Origin: Planctomycetota bacterium
GTDB lineage: Bacteria > Planctomycetota > Phycisphaerae > Phycisphaerales > UBA1924
Assembly: GCA_039819165.1 (NCBI GenBank)
Contig: JBCBSM010000001.1
Coordinates: 1-64,000 of the forward strand
Direction of reading: 5' to 3'
Length of the DNA stretch: 64,000 nt
Program-made: the position numbers and the translations under genes
In this document: positions 42,564 to 51,519 of the stretch, piece after piece
Numbering within the stretch: position 1 is the stretch's first letter
How the letters are laid out: each line of letters starts with the position of its first letter
Notes under the pieces: model-generated
Database searches by the model: none
What the model saw: only the letters and a program-made list of their open reading frames with translations
Told to the model about the DNA's origin: nothing

Positions 42564-42787
42564 CATCGACCGTCGACGGCCTCGATGCCGTCCCCCGTGT
42601 CCCGGATGGTCGCCTGGTGTTTCCGCTAGCCGACGGTGGCGAGCCCTCAATGGGCGCGCTCGTGCACACGCTGCAGGAGTCGCGGGCGCAGCCCATCACG
42701 CGGCTGGAGGTCAAGGCCGGCCGAGTCTCGGACCGGACCATCGATCGGCTGAGGATCCTGTCGCTCGAGATCGAGGACGAATCGTGA
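42560..42787 (+). CDS. Small hypothetical protein B of an overlapping pair
   Basis: A 75-residue frame starting at the ATG that overlaps the stop of frame A. The composition looks coding: third positions are nearly all G or C, and the protein is balanced, with a Leu/Arg/Glu-rich helical C-terminus (RVSDRTIDRLRILSLEIEDE) and a middle GEPSMGALVHTLQESR. A small two-gene module with a basic first and an acidic second product could be a toxin-antitoxin or regulatory pair, but nothing specific supports that. It lies between two minus-strand genes. Confidence 0.45.
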   Translation: MTSTVDGLDAVPRVPDGRLVFPLADGGEPSMGALVHTLQESRAQPITRLEVKAGRVSDRTIDRLRILSLEIEDES

Positions 42788-42908
42788 CGCCGCTGGGCGA
42801 GCGAGCAGTTCGGCATGGGAACGCGCCGGACCCCGTAGCCCGCTGCTGGTTGGTTCCGCCTTGAACGCGCACCGCTCGTGCGGGGGGCGCACGCACTCTC
42901 GATGACGA

Positions 42909-43850
42909 CTAGCGAGCCGGCGGAGGGATCGCGGTACTCGAGGTTCCTGCGCCGCGGCCTCGCACCGCCGTCGAAAGGCCCTGCCCGGGCATCGGGCAGT
43001 CGCAGCCGAAGTGGACTTCGTACCAATCGCCGAGCGTCATACGCTGGAAGGTCCGCACGAATCGCTGCCGGGCGGGAGGCCGCAGTTCACTAGGCGTCTC
43101 GCCCGCCGGCAGGACTTCAAGGTCCTCGATGCGCTGGACCCAGCAATGGGTCGCGCCGTCCGCCGTCCGCGACAGCGTGACCTCCAGTGGCAGCAGAAGC
43201 TCCTCGCTCCACCACACCTCGCAGGTGAGTTCGCCGGTGTCCGTCGGCTCGTGTAGGTACCGGCGAAACTCGTAGCCCGACACGCTCGTCGCCTCGCCGG
43301 TGGGTCGGCACCGGTCGAGCCACGCCAGGTCGAATCCGAGCACGAGCACGTCCAGCCAATCACGGACGATGCCTCGGCTCCGCAGATCGGTGTCCTCGTG
43401 CTCCAGGATGAGCCGCCGCTCGAGGTCAATCGCGTAACCGATGGATCGCGACGGGAATGCGGTGTTGCGGGTGAACAACCAGGCCTCGCCGCCCGCGGCG
43501 GGCTGCATGCTCACGGCCTCGGACGATCGGGTCACCAGATCCTCGGTCGACGCACCCGCACGCGGGTCCGCGCCGGTGCTCTCCAGCGTGCGGATCACCC
43601 GGAAGCGGAGCGTGGGCAGGTCCTCCGCTGCCGCCGGGGTATCTCTGTAGGCGTGCGGCTCGGGCACGTCGTGCTCCAGGCGTTCCACGTGCCCGGGCCG
43701 GACGATCTCGAGCGTCGCCAGCGCATCGAGGACGGCGCGATCGCGATCGGTCATCGGCGGCGGGGGGCGGTGCTCGCGCGCCGGGTCGTTCTGGCCGAAC
43801 GCGGCTGCCGTCGCCAGGGCGATGAGCGTTGCCGGTGCCAATCGTCGCAT
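42909..43850 (-). CDS. Unknown secreted protein
   Basis: A 313-residue exported protein of no family I recognise. Signal peptide (RRLAPATLIALATAAAFGQ), Pro-rich short linker (HRPPPPM), then a mixed alpha/beta domain: LPTLRFRVIRTLES, SMQPAAGGEAWLFTRNTAFP, IGYAIDLERRLILEHEDTDL, VSGYEFRRYLHEP, EVWWSEELLLPLEVTLSRTA, FQRMTLGDWYEVHFGC. The alternation of strands resembles LolA/LolB-like or outer-membrane lipoprotein-sorting folds in which DUF1571-type proteins fall, but this is a weak structural impression. Start MRRLAP was chosen for the signal peptide; the frame is open 55 codons further. It is followed 70 bases later on the same strand upstream by the alkaline phosphatase gene. Confidence 0.75.
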   Translation of the reverse strand: MRRLAPATLIALATAAAFGQNDPAREHRPPPPMTDRDRAVLDALATLEIVRPGHVERLEHDVPEPHAYRDTPAAAEDLPTLRFRVIRTLESTGADPRAGASTEDLVTRSSEAVSMQPAAGGEAWLFTRNTAFPSRSIGYAIDLERRLILEHEDTDLRSRGIVRDWLDVLVLGFDLAWLDRCRPTGEATSVSGYEFRRYLHEPTDTGELTCEVWWSEELLLPLEVTLSRTADGATHCWVQRIEDLEVLPAGETPSELRPPARQRFVRTFQRMTLGDWYEVHFGCDCPMPGQGLSTAVRGRGAGTSSTAIPPPAR

Positions 43851-43920
43851 GTGTCGTGATCCCGGCCAAGAGCGCAGAGCCGCAATCGATCGGCGCGACC
43901 ACGCGGTCGCGCCACGAAGC

Positions 43921-45450
43921 CTAGTTGGGATCGTGATTCCGCAAGCCAAGTGCATTGCGCATGACCTCGGCGATGTACGCGTTGCGGACGGTGCCGCGAA
44001 ATGCGCCCGCACCACGGCCGATGGCGTAGATGGCGACGTCTTCGCCCGAATGGGTCTCGCTGGACAGCGGGATGCCGGCCTCCTGCAGGTAATCCGGATC
44101 GGTCGGCCCGCTCGGCACGGTGACGCCGTCTATGCCCGGAAAGTCGTCGCTCCGCGGGTCGGGGCGGGCTTCCTCGCCGCGGCGGAGGCCGCCCGGTCCG
44201 TTGAGGTAGCCCAGCGTGGTGTACGGGATGCCGTTGGCGTCGGTCCTATCGCTCACGAACCCGTCGCCCTGGCCGTAGGCGACGTCGAAGATGAAGCTCC
44301 GCGGGTCCGCCGACGCCGTGTCGTACTCGGGCGTCGACTCGATCAGCTCGTAGCCCAGCTCGCTCTTCGGCCGGAGGGGGTAGCCGCCGATGTTGAACAC
44401 GTGGCTGTGGTCGGCGGTCACGATGATCAGCGTGTCCCGCAGGTCGACCGCCTCGATGGCGGCGGCCACGGCCTTGTCGAACGCCTCGGTGTCGTGCAGG
44501 CCCCGGAAGGCATTGGTCAGGTGATGCGCGTGGTCGATGCGGCCCGACTCCACCATCAGGAAGTAGCCGCGGTCCCGGCCTGCCGACGCGGCGTTCAGCA
44601 ACTCGATCGACTTGGTCGTCATGTCGACGATGCTGGGCTCGCCGCCCGCGTCGCTGCCGCGGTCCCACTCCCACTCCATGTGGCTCCGCTCGAACAGGCC
44701 CAGCACCGGCAGGTCGCCGGGCGTGAGGGCGTCGTGCTGCGTGTCGTTCCAGATGTACGTGTAGCCGGCGTCCCGGAATTCCTGGCGGAGATCGCGGCCG
44801 TCGATCCGGCGACCGTGGCTGCCTTCCTCGTCGGTTATGGCGCGATCGATGAAGTGCCGCCGGCCGCCGCCCATCAGGATGTCCAGCCCGTCGGCCAGCC
44901 GTGCGTTGTACGAGGCGTCGGTGGGAAGGGACTGCAGCGCGATCCCGTCCTCGTCGTTGCGTTCGTTGGCGTGCGCATAGCAGGCCGCCGGGGTGGCGTG
45001 CGTCGCCCGGGCCGTCGACACGATGCCGACCTTCATGCCCGCCTGCTTCGCCAGCTCGGCGACGGTCCAGGGCCGCAGGCCGTCGCCGTCGCCATTGAAG
45101 TCGCCCCGCTCGGTGTCGGCCAGGAAGCCGACCACGCCCGAATTGCACGGCTCGCCGGTCATCATGGTCGACATCGTGCCCGACGAATCCGGGACGATGT
45201 AGTCCGCGGTGTGGGTGCGGCTGAGGGCCGTGAAGGGCATCCGATCCATCGCCAGCTCGCCGTCGACGCCTACCGAGTAGATGCGGGTAGCCGTCACGGT
45301 CGACACGCCCATGCCGTCGCCCACGAACAGGATGACGTTGCGGGTCGTGCCGTCCGCCGGGCTCAGGGAAGGTTGCACACGCGTCGCCGGCGCGCAGGCT
45401 CCGCACAGCGCGGCTCCCAGGAGCAGGAACGAGCAGGGCCTGGGCATCAT
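43921..45450 (-). CDS. Alkaline phosphatase lipoprotein (PhoA family)
   Basis: A 509-residue alkaline phosphatase. The N-terminus has a lipoprotein signal with LCGAC lipobox. Family motifs: VILFVGDGMGVSTV (metal Asp), the nucleophile region VPDSSGTMSTMMTG, RATHATPAACYAH, LMGGGRRHF, VESGRIDHAHH, VTADHSHVFN, and the late zinc His in SSETHSGEDVAIYAIGRGA. All metal and catalytic positions I can check are present. It would release phosphate from organic phosphomonoesters at the cell surface. No Pho box was identified in the 263-base upstream gap. The start has two Met in a row (MMPRP). Confidence 0.93.
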   Translation of the reverse strand: MMPRPCSFLLLGAALCGACAPATRVQPSLSPADGTTRNVILFVGDGMGVSTVTATRIYSVGVDGELAMDRMPFTALSRTHTADYIVPDSSGTMSTMMTGEPCNSGVVGFLADTERGDFNGDGDGLRPWTVAELAKQAGMKVGIVSTARATHATPAACYAHANERNDEDGIALQSLPTDASYNARLADGLDILMGGGRRHFIDRAITDEEGSHGRRIDGRDLRQEFRDAGYTYIWNDTQHDALTPGDLPVLGLFERSHMEWEWDRGSDAGGEPSIVDMTTKSIELLNAASAGRDRGYFLMVESGRIDHAHHLTNAFRGLHDTEAFDKAVAAAIEAVDLRDTLIIVTADHSHVFNIGGYPLRPKSELGYELIESTPEYDTASADPRSFIFDVAYGQGDGFVSDRTDANGIPYTTLGYLNGPGGLRRGEEARPDPRSDDFPGIDGVTVPSGPTDPDYLQEAGIPLSSETHSGEDVAIYAIGRGAGAFRGTVRNAYIAEVMRNALGLRNHDPN

Positions 45451-45713
45451 CGGTGCGTCCCTCCTGACGGCCAGGCTGGAGGCGACTCATCACTCGGTCG
45501 GAAGCATCGCACGCTGCAGGAAGGTAGCGGATCCAGACGGGCAATACCATCGAGCCTTGGCAAAGACGTCGTAAAGAACGCGCTCGATTTCACCCTATAC
45601 ATTGATGCGATGCGCAGCAGGGTCGACGATGCCTCGGTGTCCCCAGATCCAGCGCCGCGAGGACGATATCTCGGGCGTGATCGCAGCCGCCGCGTCCGCG
45701 AACCAGGTCCGGC

Positions 45714-46829
45714 CTAAGGTGGGGACGGCACCGTCTGGCCGCACGAGAAGCACGCCAGCGCGTTCCACGCGGCGCCGCGGAGCAGCTGGTCGCCCGCGAC
45801 GATCAGCCGGACGATGCTCCCGCCGCCGGCCGCAGGCCGGACGTGCACGCGGTCCACGAGCACGACGCACGACATGGCCGCCGCGCCGGCCGAGAGCATG
45901 CCCGCCGCCAGTCGGACGCCGGCGGCATCTCGGAGCGATCCGCGGATCTCGTCCGCCGACGCGGACGCCTCGGTATGCAGGCGCAGCACCACAACGTGGG
46001 ACCGCAGCGACGCTACCCGCACGCAGCAGGCGTGTACATCGAGGTCGGGTTGGTCCAGGATGCGTCGGGTCTCGGCGGCGACCTTGGCCTCCTCGCCGCA
46101 CAGGCCGCTGGTCCGGTCCACCTCGGACTCGTGCGGATAGACGTTGAACGCCATCGCCGGATTGGCCATACCTGGTTCGACACCCGCATGGGGCTCGCCG
46201 AGAACGGCCCGCGTCTCATCGATCAGCCGCCGCATCGCCGCCAGACCCGCGCCCGACTGAGATTGGTACGACACCAGCTCGAGAGAGCGCAGGCCGGTGA
46301 GATCCCGGATCGGGGCCGCGGCCATCAATGCGATCGTCGTCGTGCAATTCGGCGCAGCGATGAGACGAACGTCCGGCCCAACGCCGCCGCCATTGATCTC
46401 GGGGACCACCAGCGGCACGTCCGGGTCGCCGCGGAAGGCCGACGAGCAATCGACCACCCGCACGCCGCGCTCCGCCAGCAGCGGTGCGAGCTCGCGCGAG
46501 ACCCGCGAGGGCGTCGCCAGGAGCGCGTGCGTCGGTGCGCGTCCGTGCGTCGCGCGGACCTCCAGTTGCCCGGGGCCGTACGGCACGAAGGATCCGGCCG
46601 ATCGCGACGACCCCGTCGCCAGCACCCGCTCCGCCGGCACCCCAGCCTCGGCCAGCAGCGCGAACGCCTCGAGCCCGACGGCCCCGGTGGCGCCCACGAC
46701 CTCGATCGTCGAGCTCTCAAGCGAACGGCGAAGCCGCTCCCGCTCGCCGGCGTCCATGCGGGGCCAGCCGCTGCCCGGCATGAGGTCGCCCAGCAACGGC
46801 GCCGCGCGGTCGGCAGTGGCAATCGTCAT
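45714..46829 (-). CDS. asd: Aspartate-semialdehyde dehydrogenase
   Basis: A 371-residue enzyme that converts aspartyl phosphate to aspartate semialdehyde with NADPH. It has the nucleotide-binding EVVGATGAVGLEAF (about residues 42-55), the catalytic Cys in AAPNCTTTIALMA, QSQSGAG, the HESEVDRTSG substrate segment and the catalytic His in RVASLRSHVVVL. About 40 N-terminal residues precede the Rossmann fold and are unusual. The ATG overlaps the metX stop (ATGA), so it closes the metabolic operon. The C-terminal end ACFSCGQTVPSPP contains two extra Cys. Confidence 0.92.
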   Translation of the reverse strand: MTIATADRAAPLLGDLMPGSGWPRMDAGERERLRRSLESSTIEVVGATGAVGLEAFALLAEAGVPAERVLATGSSRSAGSFVPYGPGQLEVRATHGRAPTHALLATPSRVSRELAPLLAERGVRVVDCSSAFRGDPDVPLVVPEINGGGVGPDVRLIAAPNCTTTIALMAAAPIRDLTGLRSLELVSYQSQSGAGLAAMRRLIDETRAVLGEPHAGVEPGMANPAMAFNVYPHESEVDRTSGLCGEEAKVAAETRRILDQPDLDVHACCVRVASLRSHVVVLRLHTEASASADEIRGSLRDAAGVRLAAGMLSAGAAAMSCVVLVDRVHVRPAAGGGSIVRLIVAGDQLLRGAAWNALACFSCGQTVPSPP

Positions 46830-47911
46830 GGCAGCACTCTCTCGATGAGCCGGGCCACCGCGGCGGACAGCCCGTCGTGCGGTAGCAGGAAGGCGTCGTG
46901 CCCGTCGACCGAGGGCAGCAACTCCCACGACGCCGCAAGCCCCGCGTCTCGTGCGGCCGCCGCCAGCTCCTCGCCCTGCCGCGGCGGGAAGAGCCAGTCC
47001 GAATCGAACGAGGCGATGAGCACGTCCGCAGATGCACGCGACAGGGCGTTCGACAGCGATGCGTGCCCCGCCAACGCGTCGTACTGGTCCATGGCGTCCA
47101 GCAGCACGCGATAGCTCGCGGGCTCGAAGCGACCCTCGAAGCTGCGGCCGCGGTGGTGGAGGTATCGATCGACCTCGAATCCGCCGTCGTCCGCGCGTCG
47201 CCGGGCAAACTTGGCGTCGAAGGCCTCCGACGTCCTATACGTTAGGTGGGCGAGCTGCCGCGCCAACGCCATGCCGCTCTGCCCCGGCGCCGCATCGCCG
47301 GGCACCGCGCCGAGCACCCGCCGGGCGATCGAGTTGAATGCCAGCCCGAACGCACCCAGCGACGCGCCCGAGGCGATGATCCCCGCCGCCCGCACCCGGA
47401 CCGGATCCTGCACCGCCCACTCGATGGCCTGGAAGCCGCCGATGGACCCGCCCAGCACGACGAGCGGACCCCGGATGTCCAGCGCATCGACCAGCCGGAT
47501 CTGGGCGGCCACCATGTCGCGGATCGTGACGGGTGGGAACGCGTCGCCGTACGCCCGCCCCGTTGCCGGGTCGGTGCTCCCCGGTCCCGTCGAGCCCGAG
47601 CATCCGCCCAGCACGTTCGCGCACAGCACGCGGACGCGCCCGGTGTCGACCGCCAGGCCCGGGCCGATCAGCGTGTCCCACCAACCAGGACGGTCTTCCG
47701 GTTCGTGGCCGGTTGCATGCGCATCGCCCGTGAGCGCATGGCACGCGACGACCGTGACGGGCGCGGCCTCCGGGCCGACCAGCTCGTATGCCAGTTCGGC
47801 GTGGTCGAGCCTGCCGCCGAGTTCCAGCGCGAGCGGCCGCCCGGGCGCGGCGACGGCAACCGTGCCCGCTGCGCGATCGATCCGCCGCACGGACGGTGCC
47901 GTGGCGCTCAC
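46826..47911 (-). CDS. metX: Homoserine O-acetyltransferase
   Basis: A 361-residue alpha/beta-hydrolase-fold acyltransferase that activates homoserine with acyl-CoA. It has the family motif [14 protein letters not shown], the nucleophile elbow [12 protein letters not shown], the Asp region ([20 protein letters not shown]) and the catalytic His in SVDGHDAFL. The GTG start at 47911 overlaps the metY stop (GTGA). The frame is open far upstream into metY, but those residues are non-native reading of that gene. Whether acetyl- or succinyl-CoA is used cannot be told by eye, though pairing with metY favours O-acetylhomoserine. Confidence 0.93.
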   Translation of the reverse strand: MSATAPSVRRIDRAAGTVAVAAPGRPLALELGGRLDHAELAYELVGPEAAPVTVVACHALTGDAHATGHEPEDRPGWWDTLIGPGLAVDTGRVRVLCANVLGGCSGSTGPGSTDPATGRAYGDAFPPVTIRDMVAAQIRLVDALDIRGPLVVLGGSIGGFQAIEWAVQDPVRVRAAGIIASGASLGAFGLAFNSIARRVLGAVPGDAAPGQSGMALARQLAHLTYRTSEAFDAKFARRRADDGGFEVDRYLHHRGRSFEGRFEPASYRVLLDAMDQYDALAGHASLSNALSRASADVLIASFDSDWLFPPRQGEELAAAARDAGLAASWELLPSVDGHDAFLLPHDGLSAAVARLIERVLP

Positions 47912-49215
47912 GGTTGCGACGCCGCCAGCGCCTGGTCGATGTCGGCCAGGATGTCGTCGAGGTTCTCCAGCCCGACCGACAGCCGCACGTATTCGGGCGT
48001 CACGCCGGTCCGCTCCTGCTCCTCGGGCGTGAGCTGCGAGTGCGTCGTCGTCGCCGGGTGGATCGCCAGGCTCTTGGCGTCGCCGATGTTCGCCAGATGG
48101 CTGAACAGCCGCGTGTGCTCGATGAATGCCTTGCCCGCCTCGGCCCCGCCGCGGATGCCGAATCCCACGATCCCGCCGTAGCCCCCGGTCAGGTAGCGAT
48201 TGGCCAGCCCGTGCGAAGGATGCGATTCGAGCCCCGCGTAGTTGACCCATTCCACCGCCGGGTGGGCTTCCAGGTGGCGGGCGACCGCGAGCGCATTCTC
48301 GGTGTGCCGAGGCAGGCGGAGGTGCAGCGTCTCCAGGCCCTGGATGAACTGGAAGGACCCGAACGGGCTGAGCGTGCCGCCGAGGTCCCGGAGCAGATGC
48401 GTCCGGGCCCGGATGATGTACGAGATGTTCCCCAGCGGCGCGAGCGCCTCGGCCAGCACGATGCCGTGGTACGACGGATCGGGCTCGGTGAACTCGGGCC
48501 AGCGGCTCGCCTCGTGCGTCCAGTCGAAGCGGCCCGAATCTACGATCGCCCCGCCGATGTGCGTGCCGTGGCCGCCCAGGAACTTGGTGAGGCTGTAGAC
48601 CGCGATATCGATGCCGTGGTCGAAGGGCCTGAACAGCGCGGGCGTCAGTGCCGTGTTGTCGGCGATCAGCGGCACGCCGATGCCATGAGCGGCCTCCGCC
48701 AGTCGCTCGAAGTCGGGGATGTCGTTCTTGGGGTTGCCGATGGTCTCGATGTAGACCGCCCGCGTCCGCGCGTCGGCGAGCTCGGCGATCCGCTCGGGCT
48801 CGGACGGGTCGAAGAACCGCACCTCGATGCCGAACCGCTTGAACGTCTGGCTGAACAGCGTCCAGGTGCCCCCGTACAGGCTGGTGCCGCTGATGATGTT
48901 GTCGCCCGCGCGGGCGATGTTCAGGATCGAGTAGAGGATTGCCTGCTGACCGCTGGAGACCGCCAGCGCGCCGACGCCGCCGTCGAGCGCCGCCAGTCGC
49001 TTCTCGAGCACGTCGGTCGTGGGGTTCATCAGCCTGGAATAGATGAACCCGAACTTCCGCAGCGCGAACAGGTCGGCCGCGTCGGCGGTGTCCTCGAAGA
49101 CGTAACTGGTCGTGGCGTGGATCGGCACCGCCCGCGACTTGGTCGTCGGATCGACCTCCTGGCCCGCGTGCAACGCGAGCGTGCCGAGGTCGGCGTGCTG
49201 CTGGATCGTGGTCAT
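47908..49215 (-). CDS. metY: O-acetylhomoserine sulfhydrylase (aminocarboxypropyltransferase)
   Basis: A 435-residue PLP enzyme of the Cys/Met metabolism family: [20 protein letters not shown], the [14 protein letters not shown] segment, [46 protein letters not shown] and the PLP-Lys in [11 protein letters not shown]. Length and the [10 protein letters not shown] and [10 protein letters not shown] motifs fit O-acetylhomoserine sulfhydrylase, which makes homocysteine directly from sulfide. AAGGAA precedes the ATG. The 60-base leader holds a tandem 9-bp repeat. Gene order with metX and an aspartokinase-homoserine dehydrogenase fixes the pathway. Confidence 0.94.
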   Translation of the reverse strand: MTTIQQHADLGTLALHAGQEVDPTTKSRAVPIHATTSYVFEDTADAADLFALRKFGFIYSRLMNPTTDVLEKRLAALDGGVGALAVSSGQQAILYSILNIARAGDNIISGTSLYGGTWTLFSQTFKRFGIEVRFFDPSEPERIAELADARTRAVYIETIGNPKNDIPDFERLAEAAHGIGVPLIADNTALTPALFRPFDHGIDIAVYSLTKFLGGHGTHIGGAIVDSGRFDWTHEASRWPEFTEPDPSYHGIVLAEALAPLGNISYIIRARTHLLRDLGGTLSPFGSFQFIQGLETLHLRLPRHTENALAVARHLEAHPAVEWVNYAGLESHPSHGLANRYLTGGYGGIVGFGIRGGAEAGKAFIEHTRLFSHLANIGDAKSLAIHPATTTHSQLTPEEQERTGVTPEYVRLSVGLENLDDILADIDQALAASQP

Positions 49216-49232
49216 GGCGTGTTCCTTTCGGT

Positions 49233-49259
49233 GGGGGTGTCGGGGGTGTCGGGGGTGTC
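49233..49259 (-). repeat. Three perfect tandem copies of a 9-bp unit in the metY leader
   Basis: GGGGGTGTC is repeated three times on the plus strand (GACACCCCC on the coding strand), followed by a partial fourth unit. It lies between the fused aspartokinase gene stop (49275) and the metY start, just upstream of the metY ribosome-binding site. Confidence 0.85.
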
Positions 49260-49274
49260 GGGGATGCGGCCGGC

Positions 49275-51050
49275 CTACGCGCCGGCGGGAGTCGCCAGCG
49301 GCGCATCCGAGGCGGCAGAGGTTCGATCGGCGCGATGCGGATCGGACGCCGCCCGCACGAGTTCGGCGACGTCCGCGACGACGGCTTCGGTTGTGGGCCA
49401 TCGCCCGGCGCCGGCCGCGGCCGCGGTCACCGGCGGACTTCCGTCAGCCAGGGCAATCTCGATGGCGTTCCACGCGCCCGGCAGTTCGGCAAGGAGTCGA
49501 TCCGTTGCGGACTCGAACCGGACCGATGCCCGGCCCTCGGAATCGACCCGCGCGATCTGCCGGAGCGGGCCGTCGGCGATCGACCGCGAGATAACCTCGT
49601 CGGTGAGCGGCTCCCGCTCGATCAGCGCCGGGTCGAGTTCGAGCCCGAAGGCCTCGCGCGCCAGGATCGCCAGCTTCTGCGCCGCGTCATCGCCGGAGAG
49701 ATCGAGCGACGGGTCCGCTTCGGCGTATCCGGCGAGCTGCGCGGCGCGGATGGCCTCTTCCAGGCCAACCGGGGTCGTGCCGGCGTTCGCCGTCCTGTTC
49801 AGGAGGTCGTTGCACGTGCCGTTGAGCACCGCGCGGATCGATGCGATCGGCCCGCGTTCTCGTGCCGCCCGCACGAGTTCGATGGCCGGCAGCGCGCCGC
49901 CGACCGCCGCCGAGTGCAGCAGCTGCGCGCCGTGCTCCCGTGCGATCGCGTGCAGCCTTGCGCCGTCCGATGCGATGAGCGCCTTGTTGGCGGTCACCAC
50001 GCTGCGGCCGCCGGCGAGCGCGCGCTCGACCAGGTCGGCCGCGAGCGTGGTCCCCCCGATGAGTTCGATGACGACGTCCGGATCGGTCGCGAAGGCGTCG
50101 TCGGGGTGGTCGGTGATCCGCACCGTGGGCGGCAGGCCCGGCCGGGCGATGGCCGCATCCCGCACGAGCGCAATCTCGACGCCGTGCCGGCGGGGCTCCC
50201 GCGCCAGCCGCCGCGCCACGCCCAGCCCCACCGTGCCGATCCCGAGCAATGCGATCCGCACCGGGCGCTCGGGCGCGGAGTCCAGGCGATGGCCCTCCGC
50301 CGCGAGCCGGCTGGCCTTCCGGGTGATGCTCGTCCCCGCATCGCTCCCCGGTGCGACCACCGAGAGACGCACCGCGGTCTTCTCGGCGTGCTCCACGGCA
50401 CGCGGCTGCACCGCCTGCCGGCCGACGACCAGCGCGTCCGCATACGAGATGCCTTGGTAGCGCCCGGGTGCGTCGGCGGCGACGGCGGGGTCCCGCTCGT
50501 AGACGCCGCCGACGTCCTTGATGAGGTGGACCTCCGCGTCGAGCGCGGCGCCGAGCGCGACGGCCGTTAGGTCGCTACCCCCACGCCCCAGCACCGCGGG
50601 CGAGCCGTCGGGCGCGGCGGCGACGTAGCCGGGCACGACCGCAACGCGACCATGTGCCAGGGCGCCTCGGACGGCCGCGGCGTCCACGCCAGCCACCCCC
50701 GCATTGGTCCCCGTCTCTGTGGCCCGCAGGCCGGCGGTCCTCCAGTCGAGCAGCGAGGCCGGAAGCCCCGCGTTGCCGAGCGCCGCGGCCAGGAGCGCCG
50801 CCGTCTCGGCCTCGCCCAGCCCGATCACGCCCGCCGCCGCCGGCGAGTTCGCGTCCAGATCGCACGCCGCCGCGTGCGCGATGAGGGTATCGGTGCGACC
50901 CCGGAAGGCCGACACCACCGCGACGACCCGCCGCCCCAGCCGCAGGTGCCGGTAGATCTCCGAGACGGCGAGTGGTACGTCCGCCGGCCCGCGGAGCACC
51001 GAGCTGCCGAACTTGAGAACATAAGGAGTGTCGGTGATCGTGGCTGGCAT
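49275..51050 (-). CDS. Fused aspartokinase-homoserine dehydrogenase lacking ACT domains
   Basis: A 591-residue fusion. The aspartokinase half (1-250) starts [15 protein letters not shown], with [52 protein letters not shown] and [10 protein letters not shown]. The homoserine dehydrogenase half (about 265-570) has the Rossmann start [31 protein letters not shown], the [10 protein letters not shown] motif, [31 protein letters not shown] with the catalytic Lys. ThrA and MetL of E. coli are about 810-820 residues because two ACT domains sit between the halves; here they are absent, so feedback control by threonine or lysine would be missing. The start MPATITDT was chosen for family fit. It heads the met operon. 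Confidence 0.9.
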   Translation of the reverse strand: MPATITDTPYVLKFGSSVLRGPADVPLAVSEIYRHLRLGRRVVAVVSAFRGRTDTLIAHAAACDLDANSPAAAGVIGLGEAETAALLAAALGNAGLPASLLDWRTAGLRATETGTNAGVAGVDAAAVRGALAHGRVAVVPGYVAAAPDGSPAVLGRGGSDLTAVALGAALDAEVHLIKDVGGVYERDPAVAADAPGRYQGISYADALVVGRQAVQPRAVEHAEKTAVRLSVVAPGSDAGTSITRKASRLAAEGHRLDSAPERPVRIALLGIGTVGLGVARRLAREPRRHGVEIALVRDAAIARPGLPPTVRITDHPDDAFATDPDVVIELIGGTTLAADLVERALAGGRSVVTANKALIASDGARLHAIAREHGAQLLHSAAVGGALPAIELVRAARERGPIASIRAVLNGTCNDLLNRTANAGTTPVGLEEAIRAAQLAGYAEADPSLDLSGDDAAQKLAILAREAFGLELDPALIEREPLTDEVISRSIADGPLRQIARVDSEGRASVRFESATDRLLAELPGAWNAIEIALADGSPPVTAAAAGAGRWPTTEAVVADVAELVRAASDPHRADRTSAASDAPLATPAGA

Positions 51051-51223
51051 CGCGCGTCTCGCTTGCGTTGCCGCGGCGCGGTGGCGCGCCGCGTGGTTCG
51101 CGTCTTGTGTCCTGTTGATGGCGCGTAGCGCACCGATAGCGCCACGTCGGTCGGGACGTGCTCTCTCGTGCTCGGAGCGTCCGTACGCGGGGGCGGCCGA
51201 CTGGTGGGTGATGCCAAACGACA

Positions 51224-51294
51224 AGCACCACCGCCGATGCCCGGACGGTGGTGCTCAGGTCTCTACCCTGAACTGGAGACGCGGCTATGGAGCC
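51224..51294 (-). ncRNA. Structured 5' leader of the aspartokinase-metYX-asd operon (class unknown)
   Basis: Read on the coding (minus) strand, this leader has a small stem AGCC/GGCT pair (51283-51294), two interlocking pairings, GTCTC/GAGAC (51259-51263 with 51276-51280) and TCAGG/CCTGA (51255-51259 with 51267-51271), which can form a pseudoknot or mutually exclusive hairpins, and finally a perfect 10-bp stem (51224-51233 with 51246-51255) with a 12-base loop. It ends about 170 bases before the aspartokinase start. No SAM, SAH or lysine riboswitch consensus is recognised. A regulatory role is inferred from structure and position. It could instead belong to the divergent plus-strand transcript. 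Confidence 0.4.
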
Positions 51295-51347
51295 ACGTCA
51301 CCGCACGCACCGGCCGGGCGTCGCATTCGACGACACATCGGACACAT
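51285..51347 (-). CDS. Possible Met/Cys-rich leader peptide
   Basis: A 20-codon ATG-to-TAG frame (MCPMCRRMRR... ) just upstream of the structured leader, with three Met and three Cys among its first 15 residues and the stop codon inside the first stem. Such a composition upstream of a methionine operon is what a translation-coupled attenuator would look like. There is no clear Shine-Dalgarno, and in GC-rich DNA short frames arise by chance, so this is only a candidate. Confidence 0.3.
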   Translation of the reverse strand: MCPMCRRMRRPAGACGDVAP

Positions 51348-51519
51348 GGTGGTGCGGAGCAGCTTCACACGCAACGCTATCCCCGCATAAGTGGTGTGTC
51401 CAGCGGATGTAGCATCGCGTGGGCAGAATTGTCCGGCCGCCATCGTCGACCGCACGCCGCCCGCCGGGCGTAGCGTCGCCCCGCCTGCGTGGCAGGTCTT
51501 GATCTTCGGGGAGCCTTTC

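Noticed and set aside
45451-45713. A gene in the gap upstream of the alkaline phosphatase and downstream of asd.
   Set aside because: Open frames here are short or overlap neighbours in other frames, without coding bias or start signals; nothing is annotated.
47912-49306. Upstream extension of the metX frame through metY, suggesting an 826-residue fusion.
   Set aside because: The extension is a frame-shifted reading of metY, which has its own intact PLP motifs and start; the GTGA overlap marks the true metX start.
51051-51519. A known SAM-I, SAM-II, SAH or lysine riboswitch before the aspartokinase operon.
   Set aside because: No conserved core of these classes was found on the coding strand; only unassigned stems remain, reported as such.
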